A stretch of DNA of 64,000 nt from contig NZ_CP019285.1 in assembly GCF_000226975.2 (NCBI RefSeq), positions 558,001-622,000 on the forward strand. Direction: 5' to 3'. This document shows positions 1 through 8,002 of this stretch, piece by piece. The translations under genes and the position numbers were made by a program. The notes under the pieces are model-generated. The model saw nothing but the letters and a program-made list of their open reading frames with translations, did no database searches and was not told the DNA's origin. This DNA is from Halobiforma lacisalsi AJ5. Lineage in GTDB: Archaea > Halobacteriota > Halobacteria > Halobacteriales > Natrialbaceae. Positions within the stretch are counted from its first letter, which is position 1; each line of letters starts with the position of its first letter.

Positions 1-481
1 CGTCCGCGGTCAGGAGAACGGCGGCCGCGCCCGCGCCGCCCGCGTGTTCGACCTCGTCGTCGGGCGCCCCGCGAGGTGCATCGCTCGCGACGACCAGCGT
101 CGGCCCGTCGCCCTCGAGCCCCGTCGCCAGCGCGTCCACGCCGGCCCGCGTGCCGGCGGTGAACGTGCGCGTTTCGACGGTCTCGTCACAGCCGAGGAAA
201 CTCGCGAGCCGCGCAGCGACCGCGCCCTCCTCGAGCGGCGGGGTCGTCGTGGCCAGCAGCAGTCGCGAGACCTCCGCCGGCTCGAGATCACCCTCCGAGA
301 GGGCGAGCGTCGCGGCCTCGGCGGCCATCGTCAGGGCGTCCTCGTCGGCCGCCGGGACCGCGGTCTCGGAGATCCCCGCGCCGTGGGACCGTCCCCACGC
401 CTCCTCGACGGCGTCGGCGGGGAGCCGGTAGCGCGGGGCGTACGCGCCGACGCTCGCGACCTCGAGGGTCATCATCGTCAT
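1..481 (-). CDS. HMG-CoA synthase-like (thiolase-fold) protein, 3' part beyond the window
   Basis: The reverse strand reads an open frame from ATG at 481 to the window edge, beginning MTMMTLEVASVGAYAPRYRL, with later stretches such as LLLATTTPPLEEGAVAARL and LVVASDAPRG. This is the N-terminal half of the 3-hydroxy-3-methylglutaryl-CoA synthase / ketoacyl synthase III fold. Its start overlaps the thiolase stop as ATGA, so the two are translationally coupled. In haloarchaea such proteins, often carrying a DUF35 OB-fold/zinc-ribbon tail, sit beside SCP-x thiolases and act in acyl-CoA condensation or cleavage rather than as true mevalonate-pathway HMG-CoA synthase. The tail cannot be seen here, so the exact subfamily is open. 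Confidence 0.8.
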   Translation of the reverse strand, partial: MTMMTLEVASVGAYAPRYRLPADAVEEAWGRSHGAGISETAVPAADEDALTMAAEAATLALSEGDLEPAEVSRLLLATTTPPLEEGAVAARLASFLGCDETVETRTFTAGTRAGVDALATGLEGDGPTLVVASDAPRGAPDDEVEHAGGAGAAAVLLTAD

Positions 482-1665
482 CGTGCCACCCCCTCGGGTT
501 CGCGCTCGAAGACGTGGACGACCGACGCGCCGCCGCTGCCGCCGACGTTGTGAGTCAGCCCGTACCGGGGCCGGGGGTCCTCGAGTTGTCGGTCCCCGGC
601 GCGGCCGGTCAACTGGTCGAAGGCCTCGACGACCTGGCCCGTCCCGGTCGCGCCGATGGGGTGGCCCTTCGACTTGAGGCCGCCGGAGGTGTTGACGGGG
701 AGGTCGCCGTCCGGGTCGGTGCGTCCCTCGCGGAGCAGTTCGGGCGCGGTTCCGGGCTCGCAAAAGCCCAGGTCCTCGTAGGCGATCAGTTCCGCGATCG
801 CGAAGCAGTCGTGGACCTCCGCGAAGTCGAGGTCGTCCGGGCCGACGCCCGCGCGCTCGTAGGCCGTCTCGGCGGCGACCTGCGAGGCCGAGATACCGGT
901 GTACCTGTCGCGCTGGGCCAGGCCGACCCGCTCGCTGGCTGCGCCGACGCCGGCGACCCGGATCCGCTCGTCGGTGTACTCGTCGACGACGTCCTCGCTC
1001 GCGAGGACGGCGACCGCGGCCCCGTCAGAGGTCGGACAGCAGTGGTAGAGATTGAGGGGGTCCGCGACGGTCGGCGCGTCGACGGCGTCCTCGAGCGAGC
1101 ACTCGAAGTCGAGGTGGGCCTTCGGGTTCTTCGCGCCGTTTCCGTGGTTCTTGACGGCGACCCGCGAGAGGTCCTCGGCGGTGGCCCCGTACTCGGTCAT
1201 GTAGGCGCTCGCCATCTGGGCGTAGACGCCCGAGAACGTCGTTCCCGTCAGTCGTTCCCACTCGGTCTCGCCGCTGACGCCGAGCCAGTACTTGGTCACG
1301 TCGTCCGAGAGGTCGGTCATCACCTCGTACCCCCCGGCGACGACGACGTCGGCGAAACCGCTCTTGATCGCCTGGACGGCATTGCGGACGGCGAACCCGC
1401 CCGCCGCACAGGCGTTTTCTACCCGCGAGCAGGGGACGTTGTGGAGGCCGACGTGTTCGGTCACGGCCGGCCCCGACAACCCTAGCTGGCGACCGCCGAC
1501 GCCGAGGGTGCCGACGACGGCCTCGTCGACGTCCTCGGCCTCGAGGCCGCCGTCGACGCTGTCGCACGCGGCCCGGTACGCCTCCGCGAACAGGTCCCGG
1601 TAACTCCGGTCCGGGAAGGCCCCGAACGGGGACTGGCCCGCACCGACCAGATAGACGTCTCGCAT
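478..1665 (-). CDS. SCP-x type thiolase (acetyl-CoA acyltransferase family)
   Basis: A protein of 395 residues starting MRDVYLVGAGQSPFG. The catalytic cysteine is residue 86 in VENACAAGG, and the C-terminal catalytic histidine is in GHPIGATGTGQ. The last thiolase motif reads HNVGGSGG, lacking the second catalytic cysteine of classical thiolases, which is typical of the SCP-x/lipid-transfer thiolase group. The ATG at 1665 is preferred over an upstream alternative because a TATA-like element lies about 25 bases before it and the homologous family starts at this point. It cleaves or forms 3-ketoacyl-CoA and is coupled by ATGA to the HMG-CoA-synthase-like gene downstream. Confidence 0.88.
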   Translation of the reverse strand: MRDVYLVGAGQSPFGAFPDRSYRDLFAEAYRAACDSVDGGLEAEDVDEAVVGTLGVGGRQLGLSGPAVTEHVGLHNVPCSRVENACAAGGFAVRNAVQAIKSGFADVVVAGGYEVMTDLSDDVTKYWLGVSGETEWERLTGTTFSGVYAQMASAYMTEYGATAEDLSRVAVKNHGNGAKNPKAHLDFECSLEDAVDAPTVADPLNLYHCCPTSDGAAVAVLASEDVVDEYTDERIRVAGVGAASERVGLAQRDRYTGISASQVAAETAYERAGVGPDDLDFAEVHDCFAIAELIAYEDLGFCEPGTAPELLREGRTDPDGDLPVNTSGGLKSKGHPIGATGTGQVVEAFDQLTGRAGDRQLEDPRPRYGLTHNVGGSGGASVVHVFEREPEGVAR

Positions 1666-1685
1666 GCTCGTCGCGTATCCTCCGG

Positions 1686-1697
1686 AGCCATATATTT
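1686..1697 (-). promoter_or_regulatory. TATA-box promoter of the SCP-x thiolase operon
   Basis: On the reverse strand the sequence ACAAATATATGG lies about 25 bases before the thiolase ATG at 1665. The position and AT-rich core fit an archaeal TATA box driving a leaderless or nearly leaderless mRNA. Confidence 0.6.
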
Positions 1698-1769
1698 GTG
1701 CCGTCGTCACAACCCACGGGGGCCGAACGAACAGTAACGTCTTTGGGGCTCGTTCGGGTTGTGTGGCGT

Positions 1770-2666
1770 ATGCACGTCGCAGTACTGGGTGCCGGTACCA
1801 TGGGTCACGGCATCGCGCAGGTGACGGCGATGGCCGACCACGAGGTCGTGATCCGGGACGTCGAACCCGAGTTCGTCGAAGAAGGGATCGAATCGATCGA
1901 GGAGAACCTCGAGGGCGGAATCGAACGCGACAAGGTCTCCCGGGAGGCTGCCGACGCGGCGCTGTCGCGGATCGAGGGGACGACCCACCTCGCGGCGGCC
2001 GTCGAGGACGCGGACCTCGTGATCGAGGCCGTGCCGGAGGACCTCGAATTGAAGCGGGACACCCTCGAGGACGTCGAGGAACTGGTCGACGACGACGCGA
2101 TCATCGCGACCAACACGTCGTCGCTGTCGGTCACGGAGATCGCGAGTGCCGCCGACCGGGAGGGCCGCGTGATCGGCCTGCACTTCTTCAACCCGGTCCA
2201 CATCATGGACCTGGTCGAGATCGTCGTCGCCGAACGGACGGACGACGGGACCGTCGCGGCGGCCCACGAGTTCGTCGAGGACATCGACAAGACGGCGGTC
2301 GAAGTGACCGACACGCCGGGGTTCGCCTCCTCGCGGCTGGGCGTCGCGCTGGGCGTCGAGGCGATGCGCATGGTCGAGGAGGGCGTCGCCGACCCCCGCG
2401 ACATCGACGCCGCGATGGAACTGGGATACAACCACCCGATGGGGCCGATCGAACTCGGCGACGTGGTCGGCCTGGACGTCCGGTTGGACATCCTCGAGTA
2501 CCTCCGCGAGGAGCTGGGCGAGCGGTTCAGGCCGCCGCAGGTCCTCAAGCGAAAGGTCCGTGCGGGCAAACTGGGGAAGAAGACCGGCGAGGGGTTCTAC
2601 GTCTGGGAGGACGGCGAGATCGTCGGCGTCAGCGGCGACGGCGGGAGAGGTGACGGGAATGAGTGA
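1770..2666 (+). CDS. 3-hydroxyacyl-CoA dehydrogenase
   Basis: A protein of 298 residues with an N-terminal NAD-binding Rossmann motif GAGTMGHG at residues 7-14, the family motif LHFFNPVHIMDLVEI, and the C-terminal helical dimer domain with YNHPMGPIELGD. It oxidises L-3-hydroxyacyl-CoA to 3-ketoacyl-CoA in beta-oxidation. It is the single-domain form, not fused to an enoyl-CoA hydratase; the hydratase is supplied by the next gene, whose start overlaps this stop by 8 bases. The product would be the substrate of the divergently transcribed thiolase. The ATG at 1770 is chosen because the glycine-rich loop must lie near the N-terminus. Confidence 0.93.
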   Translation: MHVAVLGAGTMGHGIAQVTAMADHEVVIRDVEPEFVEEGIESIEENLEGGIERDKVSREAADAALSRIEGTTHLAAAVEDADLVIEAVPEDLELKRDTLEDVEELVDDDAIIATNTSSLSVTEIASAADREGRVIGLHFFNPVHIMDLVEIVVAERTDDGTVAAAHEFVEDIDKTAVEVTDTPGFASSRLGVALGVEAMRMVEEGVADPRDIDAAMELGYNHPMGPIELGDVVGLDVRLDILEYLREELGERFRPPQVLKRKVRAGKLGKKTGEGFYVWEDGEIVGVSGDGGRGDGNE

Positions 2667-3495
2667 TCGCGTCGACGGTGCCGAGGCCGTCGAGGCGGCC
2701 GCGGCCGACTGCGGGACGGTCCGCGCGACGGTCGGCGACCGCGTCGCCGGCGTCGCGACGGTGACGATGCGCCGTCCCGACGCGCGCAACGCGCTGAACG
2801 GGCAACTCCGCGAGGAACTGAAGACCGTGCTCGAGGCGGTCGAGGACAGCGACGTCCGGGTCGTCGTGCTGACGGGCGCGGACGATGCCAAGGCCTTCGT
2901 CGCCGGCGCGGACGTCGGCGAGTTGCGGGAGCGAGACGCCCTAGAGCAGCGCGAGGCTTCGAAACGCCCGCGGGTGTACGAGGTCGTCGACGACCTCCGC
3001 CAGCCCGTCATCGCCCGGCTCAACGGCCACGCGCTCGGCGGCGGCTGCGAACTCGCGACCGCGTGCGACGTCCGGATCGCCCACGAGCGGGCGAAACTGG
3101 GCCAGCCCGAGATCACCCTCGGGATCATGCCCGGGGGCGGCGGCACCCAGCGCCTGCCCCGCCTCGTGGGGGAAGGACAGGCGATGCGGCTGATCCTCTC
3201 GGGCGACCTGATCGGAGCCGAGGAGGCCCGCGAGATCGGCCTCGTCGATATCGTCTGCGACAGTGACGAGGCCCTCGACGAAGAAGTGTACGGACTGGCC
3301 GAATCCATGGCCGCGAACAGCCCCGTCGCCCTCGAGTTCGCGAAGGAGGCCGTGAAGGCGGGCTCGCGGATGGACCTCGAAAGCGGGATCGAGTACGAGG
3401 CCGAACTGTTCGCACAACTGTTCGCCACCGAGGACAAGAACGAGGGGATCGACGCCTTCTTCGAGGACCGGGAGCCGGAGTGGCAGGGACGATAG
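2659..3495 (+). CDS. Enoyl-CoA hydratase/isomerase family protein
   Basis: A 278-residue crotonase-fold protein. The oxyanion-hole segment reads AFVAGADVGEL, and the second signature is GHALGGGCELATACDVRIA followed by LGQPEITLGIMPGGGGTQRL, which carries the expected catalytic acidic positions. It hydrates trans-2-enoyl-CoA. It has about 20 extra residues at the N-terminus (MSDRVDGAEAVEAAAAD) before the conserved core. The start overlaps the dehydrogenase stop, so the pair forms one transcription unit for two consecutive beta-oxidation steps. Confidence 0.93.
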   Translation: MSDRVDGAEAVEAAAADCGTVRATVGDRVAGVATVTMRRPDARNALNGQLREELKTVLEAVEDSDVRVVVLTGADDAKAFVAGADVGELRERDALEQREASKRPRVYEVVDDLRQPVIARLNGHALGGGCELATACDVRIAHERAKLGQPEITLGIMPGGGGTQRLPRLVGEGQAMRLILSGDLIGAEEAREIGLVDIVCDSDEALDEEVYGLAESMAANSPVALEFAKEAVKAGSRMDLESGIEYEAELFAQLFATEDKNEGIDAFFEDREPEWQGR

Positions 3496-3539
3496 CCACG
3501 CGCCTGAACTTTTATTGTCCGTTGTGCAGGACTGTGGGT

Positions 3540-3962
3540 ATGGATATCGAGGCCTTCTTCGAGGGGATGCCCTTCGCGTCCCTGCTGGGAATCGAGATCA
3601 CCGAGTGCGCCGACGGCCACGCCGAGGGCCACCTCGAGATGACCGAGGACCTCTCCTGGAACGAGGACGAACTGATGGCCCACGGCGGCGTCACGTTCAC
3701 GCTCGCGGACACGGTCGGCGGCGCGGCGCTGGTCTCGGAGGTCGAGCAGCCGGTGCCGACGGTCGACATGCGGATCGACTACTTGAGCGCCGGGACGGGA
3801 GACCTCTACGCCGAGGGCGACGTCGTCCGCTGTGGAAGCGACGTCGGCGTCGTCGACGTGGACGTCTACGCGGCCGACGACGGTGACGGGGGGCCCCGTG
3901 GGGACGGCGACGCCGTCGGGACGCTGGTCGCGGACGCTCGCGGCGTCTACAAGACGGGCTGA
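3540..3962 (+). CDS. PaaI-type hotdog-fold thioesterase
   Basis: A 140-residue hotdog-fold protein starting MDIEAFFEGMPFASLLGIEI, with the active-site segment ELMAHGGVTFTLADTVGGAA typical of the PaaI/YbgC-like acyl-CoA thioesterases. It probably hydrolyses acyl- or aryl-CoA esters and recycles CoA when an intermediate accumulates. It has its own promoter: TTTTATTG lies about 25-30 bases before the ATG, so it is probably leaderless, even though it follows the hydratase by only 44 bases. Confidence 0.87.
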   Translation: MDIEAFFEGMPFASLLGIEITECADGHAEGHLEMTEDLSWNEDELMAHGGVTFTLADTVGGAALVSEVEQPVPTVDMRIDYLSAGTGDLYAEGDVVRCGSDVGVVDVDVYAADDGDGGPRGDGDAVGTLVADARGVYKTG

Positions 3963-4967
3963 TCACAGCTCCGGCGCGACCTCGTCGCCCAGCCGGTGGA
4001 CGCAGTCGACCGTCGCCTCGGTGTCGACGCCCGGGTAGTAGGTCCGCAGGACGAAGTGGACGTCGTCGCCGAGCGCCTCGCGATAGGTCTCGAGTTCCTC
4101 GCGGACCCCCTCGGGCGTGCCGAAGATCGCCCCCTCTTTCAGTTCGCGCTTGCGCTCGGCCTCGAGTTCGTCGACCGACTCGCCGGAGAAGATCTCGGCG
4201 TAGCGGCGCTGGAGGTAGAAGTAGCCGTCCCGCATCGCCTCCCAGGCCTCCTCACGGGAGTCCCCGACCCAGCCGTGCTGGAGCACGTAGATCGTGAAGT
4301 CGCCGTCGATCCCCTCTTCGTCGCGGACCCGTCGGATGTCCTCGACGCGCTTGCGGACACCCTCGACCGACAGTGACGAGGGGGCACACCAGGCGTCCCC
4401 GATCCGTGCCGCGCGGCGGACCGCGGGCTTGGCCGCGCCGCCGAGCATGATCGGCACGTCGCCGTCGACGGGGCCGGGCGTGATCGGGACGTCGGTCGGG
4501 ACGTCGTGGAACTCGGAGTCGTAGCCGAGTTTGCCCTCGCTCCAGGCCCCCCGCAGGAACGGGACGAGGTCGGCGAGACGTTCGGCGCGCTCCTCGCGAG
4601 GGACGCCGAAGACGTCGAATTCCCGGGGGTTCGAGCCGATCGCGAGCCCGAGCGTGAGTCGCCCGTCGGCGAGCCCGTCGACGGTCGCGGCGTCCTCCGC
4701 CAGTCGGATCGGGTCGTACAGCGGCCCGAGCGCGACACAGCTCCCGATCTCGAGGTCGTCGGTAGCCACGGCCATCGCGCCGAGGGTCGGCATCGTTCCC
4801 GAGAGGTACTCGTCCTCGGCGAAGTGGTGCTCCGAGACCCACGCGCTGTCGAGCCCCGCGGCCTCGATCTCGCGGGTCAACTCGATGATCTCGTCGTAGC
4901 GGTCGGCCGTCCCGCGGTCGTCGTCCGGTCGCTGCTGGGCGGTAAAGAGGCCAGTCCCGAGTTGCAT
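3963..4967 (-). CDS. LLM-class flavin-dependent oxidoreductase (bacterial luciferase-like)
   Basis: A 334-residue TIM-barrel protein starting MQLGTGLFTAQQ, with SAWVSEHHFAEDEY and RLTLGLAIGSNPREFDVFGV, patterns of the luciferase-like / F420- or FMN-dependent oxidoreductases. The substrate is not evident: members include F420-dependent dehydrogenases and FMN monooxygenases. It ends convergently, immediately after the PaaI gene stop. The company of an M24 enzyme, an EthD protein, an IclR regulator and an amidohydrolase suggests a catabolic oxidation step. Confidence 0.87.
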   Translation of the reverse strand: MQLGTGLFTAQQRPDDDRGTADRYDEIIELTREIEAAGLDSAWVSEHHFAEDEYLSGTMPTLGAMAVATDDLEIGSCVALGPLYDPIRLAEDAATVDGLADGRLTLGLAIGSNPREFDVFGVPREERAERLADLVPFLRGAWSEGKLGYDSEFHDVPTDVPITPGPVDGDVPIMLGGAAKPAVRRAARIGDAWCAPSSLSVEGVRKRVEDIRRVRDEEGIDGDFTIYVLQHGWVGDSREEAWEAMRDGYFYLQRRYAEIFSGESVDELEAERKRELKEGAIFGTPEGVREELETYREALGDDVHFVLRTYYPGVDTEATVDCVHRLGDEVAPEL

Positions 4968-5010
4968 AGTGGCCGTTCGTCCTCCGCGACCAAATAGTTC
5001 GGGCCAGTGA

Positions 5011-6285
5011 TCAGTAGTCGATCACGGTGATCTCCTCGACCGGCCACTGGCTCAGGATCTCCACGCCGTTTTCGCGGACGACGACCATCTCCTCGACGCG
5101 GACCCCCTGACGGCCCGCGGGCTCCTGGGTCTCGACGGCCATCGTCATCCCCTCCTCGATCTCGATCGGGTGATCGGGCGAGAGCCCCCGCCAGATCAGT
5201 GGCACCTCGTAGAGCTGGAGGCCGAGCCCGTGGGCCCAGTGGTTGGTCGTCAGCTGCCAGTGCTCGTCGGCGTCGTAGTAGTCGGCGTGCTCGCCCGCCA
5301 TGTCCGGGAACCCCTGCGCGATCTCGTCGGTGGTCGCGCCGGGTTCGATCCGCTCCAGGACGTCGTAGAGATTGTCCCGGGCGGTCTCGTAGGCCGCTTT
5401 CTGTTCTTCGGTTGGCTCGCCCATCGAGAACGTGCGGTAGTAACACGATCGGTAACCGAGGTAGCCGACGTTGTAGAAGTCGGCGTAGACGAGATCGCCC
5501 GGCCGGATGGCCCGATCGGTGGTGTTCGCCTGGTGTTTCGGCCACGTGTTCGGCCCCGACGTGAGGTAGCCGCCGCCGACGAACGCGCCGTGGCGCCACA
5601 GTTCCTGGACTGCGTCGCCCCACACCTCGTTCTCGCGCATCCCGGGCTTCGCGGCCTCTGTGATCCGCTGGAAGCCGGCTTCGCAGATGGCGGCGACCTG
5701 CCGGAGACACTCGATCTCGTCCTCAGTCTTGACCTTGCGGGCGTCCTCCATGACCGCGGTACAGGTCTCGACGTCCGTCTCGAGCCCCTCTCCCTCGAGG
5801 GCCTCGAGCAACCCGCGGTTGCCGACGTCGACGCCGAGTTTCTCGTCGGCGACGCCGTACTCGGCCGCCGCCTCGGCGACGCCCTCGGCCATCGTCTCGA
5901 GCAGGAACCGGCGCGCGGAGTCGCGGCCGGAGGCGCGGGGGACGTTCCCGAGTCCGGGACAGGCGTACCGGATGTCGTGGAGCCACGGGCAGTTGAACCG
6001 CTGGTTGCTCGCGTGGTCGGCCGTGTCCCAGTGGACGACGTCGCCCGCCTCGGTCAACAGGGTGTAGTGGTCGGCCCCGCTGCCGCCGGTCATCGCCAGC
6101 CCGGTCACGTACCGGATGTTAGGGTCCGAGAGCAGGAGCATCGCGCCCAGATCGGAGTCCCGGAGTCGCTCGAGGGCTCGTTCCTTGCGCTCCCTGCGGA
6201 GCCGCTGTGTGTCGATCCGCTGTTCCCAGTCGACGGCCCGGGTACCGCGAGTGCCCTCCATGAACGAGCGGTCGTCAAACGTCAT
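5011..6285 (-). CDS. M24/creatinase-fold hydrolase (Xaa-Pro peptidase family) with altered metal site
   Basis: A 424-residue protein with an N-terminal creatinase-like domain (QRLRRERKERALERLRDSDL) and a C-terminal pita-bread domain. Expected metal ligands are present in YADFYNVGY, HWAHGLGLQLYE, MAVETQEPAG and RVEEMVVV, but the position normally Asp in the s-D-x-x-R-T-F segment reads RSCYYRTF. Loss of that ligand argues against a classical aminopeptidase and points to a creatinase- or DddP-like lyase/hydrolase. The ATG at 6285 is preferred to a TTG at 6300 because TTTATGAT lies about 30 bases before it. It is divergent from the EthD gene. Confidence 0.82.
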   Translation of the reverse strand: MTFDDRSFMEGTRGTRAVDWEQRIDTQRLRRERKERALERLRDSDLGAMLLLSDPNIRYVTGLAMTGGSGADHYTLLTEAGDVVHWDTADHASNQRFNCPWLHDIRYACPGLGNVPRASGRDSARRFLLETMAEGVAEAAAEYGVADEKLGVDVGNRGLLEALEGEGLETDVETCTAVMEDARKVKTEDEIECLRQVAAICEAGFQRITEAAKPGMRENEVWGDAVQELWRHGAFVGGGYLTSGPNTWPKHQANTTDRAIRPGDLVYADFYNVGYLGYRSCYYRTFSMGEPTEEQKAAYETARDNLYDVLERIEPGATTDEIAQGFPDMAGEHADYYDADEHWQLTTNHWAHGLGLQLYEVPLIWRGLSPDHPIEIEEGMTMAVETQEPAGRQGVRVEEMVVVRENGVEILSQWPVEEITVIDY

Positions 6286-6365
6286 GCGTACTCGTACCAA
6301 TCGAACCGACGATCATAAATTGTGGTCCCCGACGTTTATTGTCCTGTGCGTGATATTCGCCTGTA
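6286..6365. promoter_or_regulatory. Divergent promoter between the M24 and EthD genes
   Basis: In 80 bases there are two TATA-like elements: reverse-strand AATTTATGATC at about 6311-6321 for the M24 gene, and forward GTTTATTG at about 6334-6341, some 27 bases before the EthD ATG. Both genes would have short leaders. The arrangement suggests co-regulation, plausibly by the IclR protein encoded at 7172-7939, although no operator can be picked out. Confidence 0.55.
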
Positions 6366-7082
6366 ATGTACAAGCACGTCGCACTCCTGGTCCGCCAGGA
6401 CGGCATGTCCCACGGGGAGTTCGTCGACTACTGGCAGACCGAACACACGCCGATCGCGAGGGAGATCGAAGGCGTCGTTCGCTACCAGCAGGTGCTCCCC
6501 ACCGAGCCGGAACACGCCGAGTTCGACGGGCTCGCGGAGCTGTACTTCGAGGACCTCGAGGACCTCCACGCCGCGCTGGGCAGCCCCGGATCGCGGGACT
6601 ACGACCCGACGAAGGAGGTCGCCGCTCGAGCACGAGAGGACGTCGACAACTTCCTGGCGATCGACGAGCGCCCGCGGTTCATCGGCGAGGAGATCGTGCA
6701 GAAAGACGAGGTCGACGGCGATACCGACGGCCTCTACAAACACTCGGCGTTTCTCGTCCGTCAGGAGGGGATGAGCCACGAGGAGTTCGTCGACTACTGG
6801 CAGGAGAACCACACGCCCATCGCCCGCGAGATCGAGGGCGTCGTGAAGTACAACACGATCCTGCCGACGGACCCCGAGAACGCCGAGTTCGACGGCGTCG
6901 CCGAACTGTACTTCGAGGACCTGGAGAAGCTCTACGACGCGCTCGGCAGCGAGGGATCCCGCGACTACGACCCCGACAAAGGCAAGGCGAAGGAGGCCCG
7001 CGAGGACGTGGACAACTTCCTCGCGATCGACGAACGGCCGCGGTTCATCGGACGGGAGCGACTCGTGAAAGACGAGACGTGA
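6366..7082 (+). CDS. Tandem EthD-domain protein
   Basis: The 238 residues consist of two near-identical EthD (dimeric alpha-beta barrel) domains, about residues 1-115 and 122-238. Repeated landmarks are GMSHGEFVDYWQTEHTPIAR / GMSHEEFVDYWQENHTPIAR and DVDNFLAIDERPRFIG in both halves. EthD proteins are small ferredoxin-like barrels found in oxidative degradation clusters (ether, aromatic or polyketide chemistry). Normally two chains form the barrel; here a covalent dimer is made by internal duplication. High similarity of the halves implies a recent duplication or concerted evolution. Confidence 0.85.
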   Translation: MYKHVALLVRQDGMSHGEFVDYWQTEHTPIAREIEGVVRYQQVLPTEPEHAEFDGLAELYFEDLEDLHAALGSPGSRDYDPTKEVAARAREDVDNFLAIDERPRFIGEEIVQKDEVDGDTDGLYKHSAFLVRQEGMSHEEFVDYWQENHTPIAREIEGVVKYNTILPTDPENAEFDGVAELYFEDLEKLYDALGSEGSRDYDPDKGKAKEAREDVDNFLAIDERPRFIGRERLVKDET

Positions 7083-7171
7083 ACGAACGGCCACGCGGGA
7101 CGGATCGCTGCTCGGCACGGCGTTCGAATAGCGGGAACAAGCTTTTGTAACGACGAGATAATCGGTACCGT

Positions 7172-7939
7172 ATGGCAAACGAATCGACCCATCGGCCGGT
7201 CGAAACCGTCGAGACCGCGTTCGACCTCGTCGACGCGCTCAAGGAGCGCGACGGCGCGGGCGTCTCCGCGCTCGCCGACGAACTCGGGCTCGCCAAGAGC
7301 ACGGTTCACCGGCACCTGCGGACCCTCGAGGAGCGCGGGCTGCTCGTCCGCGAGGGGGACGACTACCGGCTCAGTACGTGGTTTCTGGATTACGGCGTGC
7401 ACGCTCGGAACCGCCGGCCGGTCGTCGAGGTCGCCAGACCGAAGGTGGACGAACTCGCCGCGGAGACGAACGAGAAGGTCTGGTTCGTGCTCGAGGAGCA
7501 CGGGCTGGGCGTCCACGTCTACGGCGCGGAGGGGAAACACTCCGTCAAGACCCACGCCCGGATCGGTCGACGGACGCCGTTGCACCAGTTCGCCGCCGGG
7601 AAGGCGATCCTGGCGTTCCTCCGGGAGGAGCGCGTCGCCGAGATCCTCGACGAGCACGGATTGGCGGGCCAGACCCACAGGACGATCACCGACCGCGACG
7701 AACTGCTCGAGCAACTCGAGGCGATCCGCGAGCGCGGCTACGCGTTCAACCGCGAGGAGTCGGTCGCCGGCGTTCACGCGGTCGGCGCGCCGGTCAGGGA
7801 GGAGGACGGGACGGCGGTCGGCGCGATCAGCGTCGCCGGGCCCGCCAACCGCCTGCGGGGTGAACTATTGACCGACGAACTCCCGGACCTCCTGCTCGGG
7901 GCGGCCAACGAGATCGAGATCAACCTCGCCCACTCGTAG
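7172..7939 (+). CDS. IclR family transcriptional regulator
   Basis: A 255-residue protein with an N-terminal winged helix-turn-helix (ALADELGLAKSTVHRHLRTL at about residues 33-52) and a C-terminal IclR effector-binding domain (THARIGRRTPLHQFAAGKAI, YAFNREESVAGVHAVGAPV). IclR regulators commonly control adjacent aromatic, acyl-CoA or glyoxylate catabolic genes in response to a small carboxylate or CoA-derived ligand. It lies between the EthD gene and the amidohydrolase, so it is the natural candidate regulator of this block. Confidence 0.92.
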   Translation: MANESTHRPVETVETAFDLVDALKERDGAGVSALADELGLAKSTVHRHLRTLEERGLLVREGDDYRLSTWFLDYGVHARNRRPVVEVARPKVDELAAETNEKVWFVLEEHGLGVHVYGAEGKHSVKTHARIGRRTPLHQFAAGKAILAFLREERVAEILDEHGLAGQTHRTITDRDELLEQLEAIRERGYAFNREESVAGVHAVGAPVREEDGTAVGAISVAGPANRLRGELLTDELPDLLLGAANEIEINLAHS

Positions 7940-7943
7940 GACG

Positions 7944-7980
7944 AGGTCGGGGTCGGGGTCGAGGTCGGGGTCGGGGTGGG
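7944..7980. repeat. Hexamer-like GGGGTC tandem repeat
   Basis: About six units of a GGTCGG/GGGGTC pattern lie between the convergent IclR and amidohydrolase genes. It is one of several six-base-period microsatellites at gene borders in this window. Confidence 0.7.
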
Positions 7981-8002
7981 TCTCGAACGAGACGAACGAC
8001 CG

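Noticed and set aside
1707..3683. A 658-codon frame on the reverse strand
   Set aside because: It is a GC-rich shadow of the dehydrogenase and hydratase genes, with no domain of its own.
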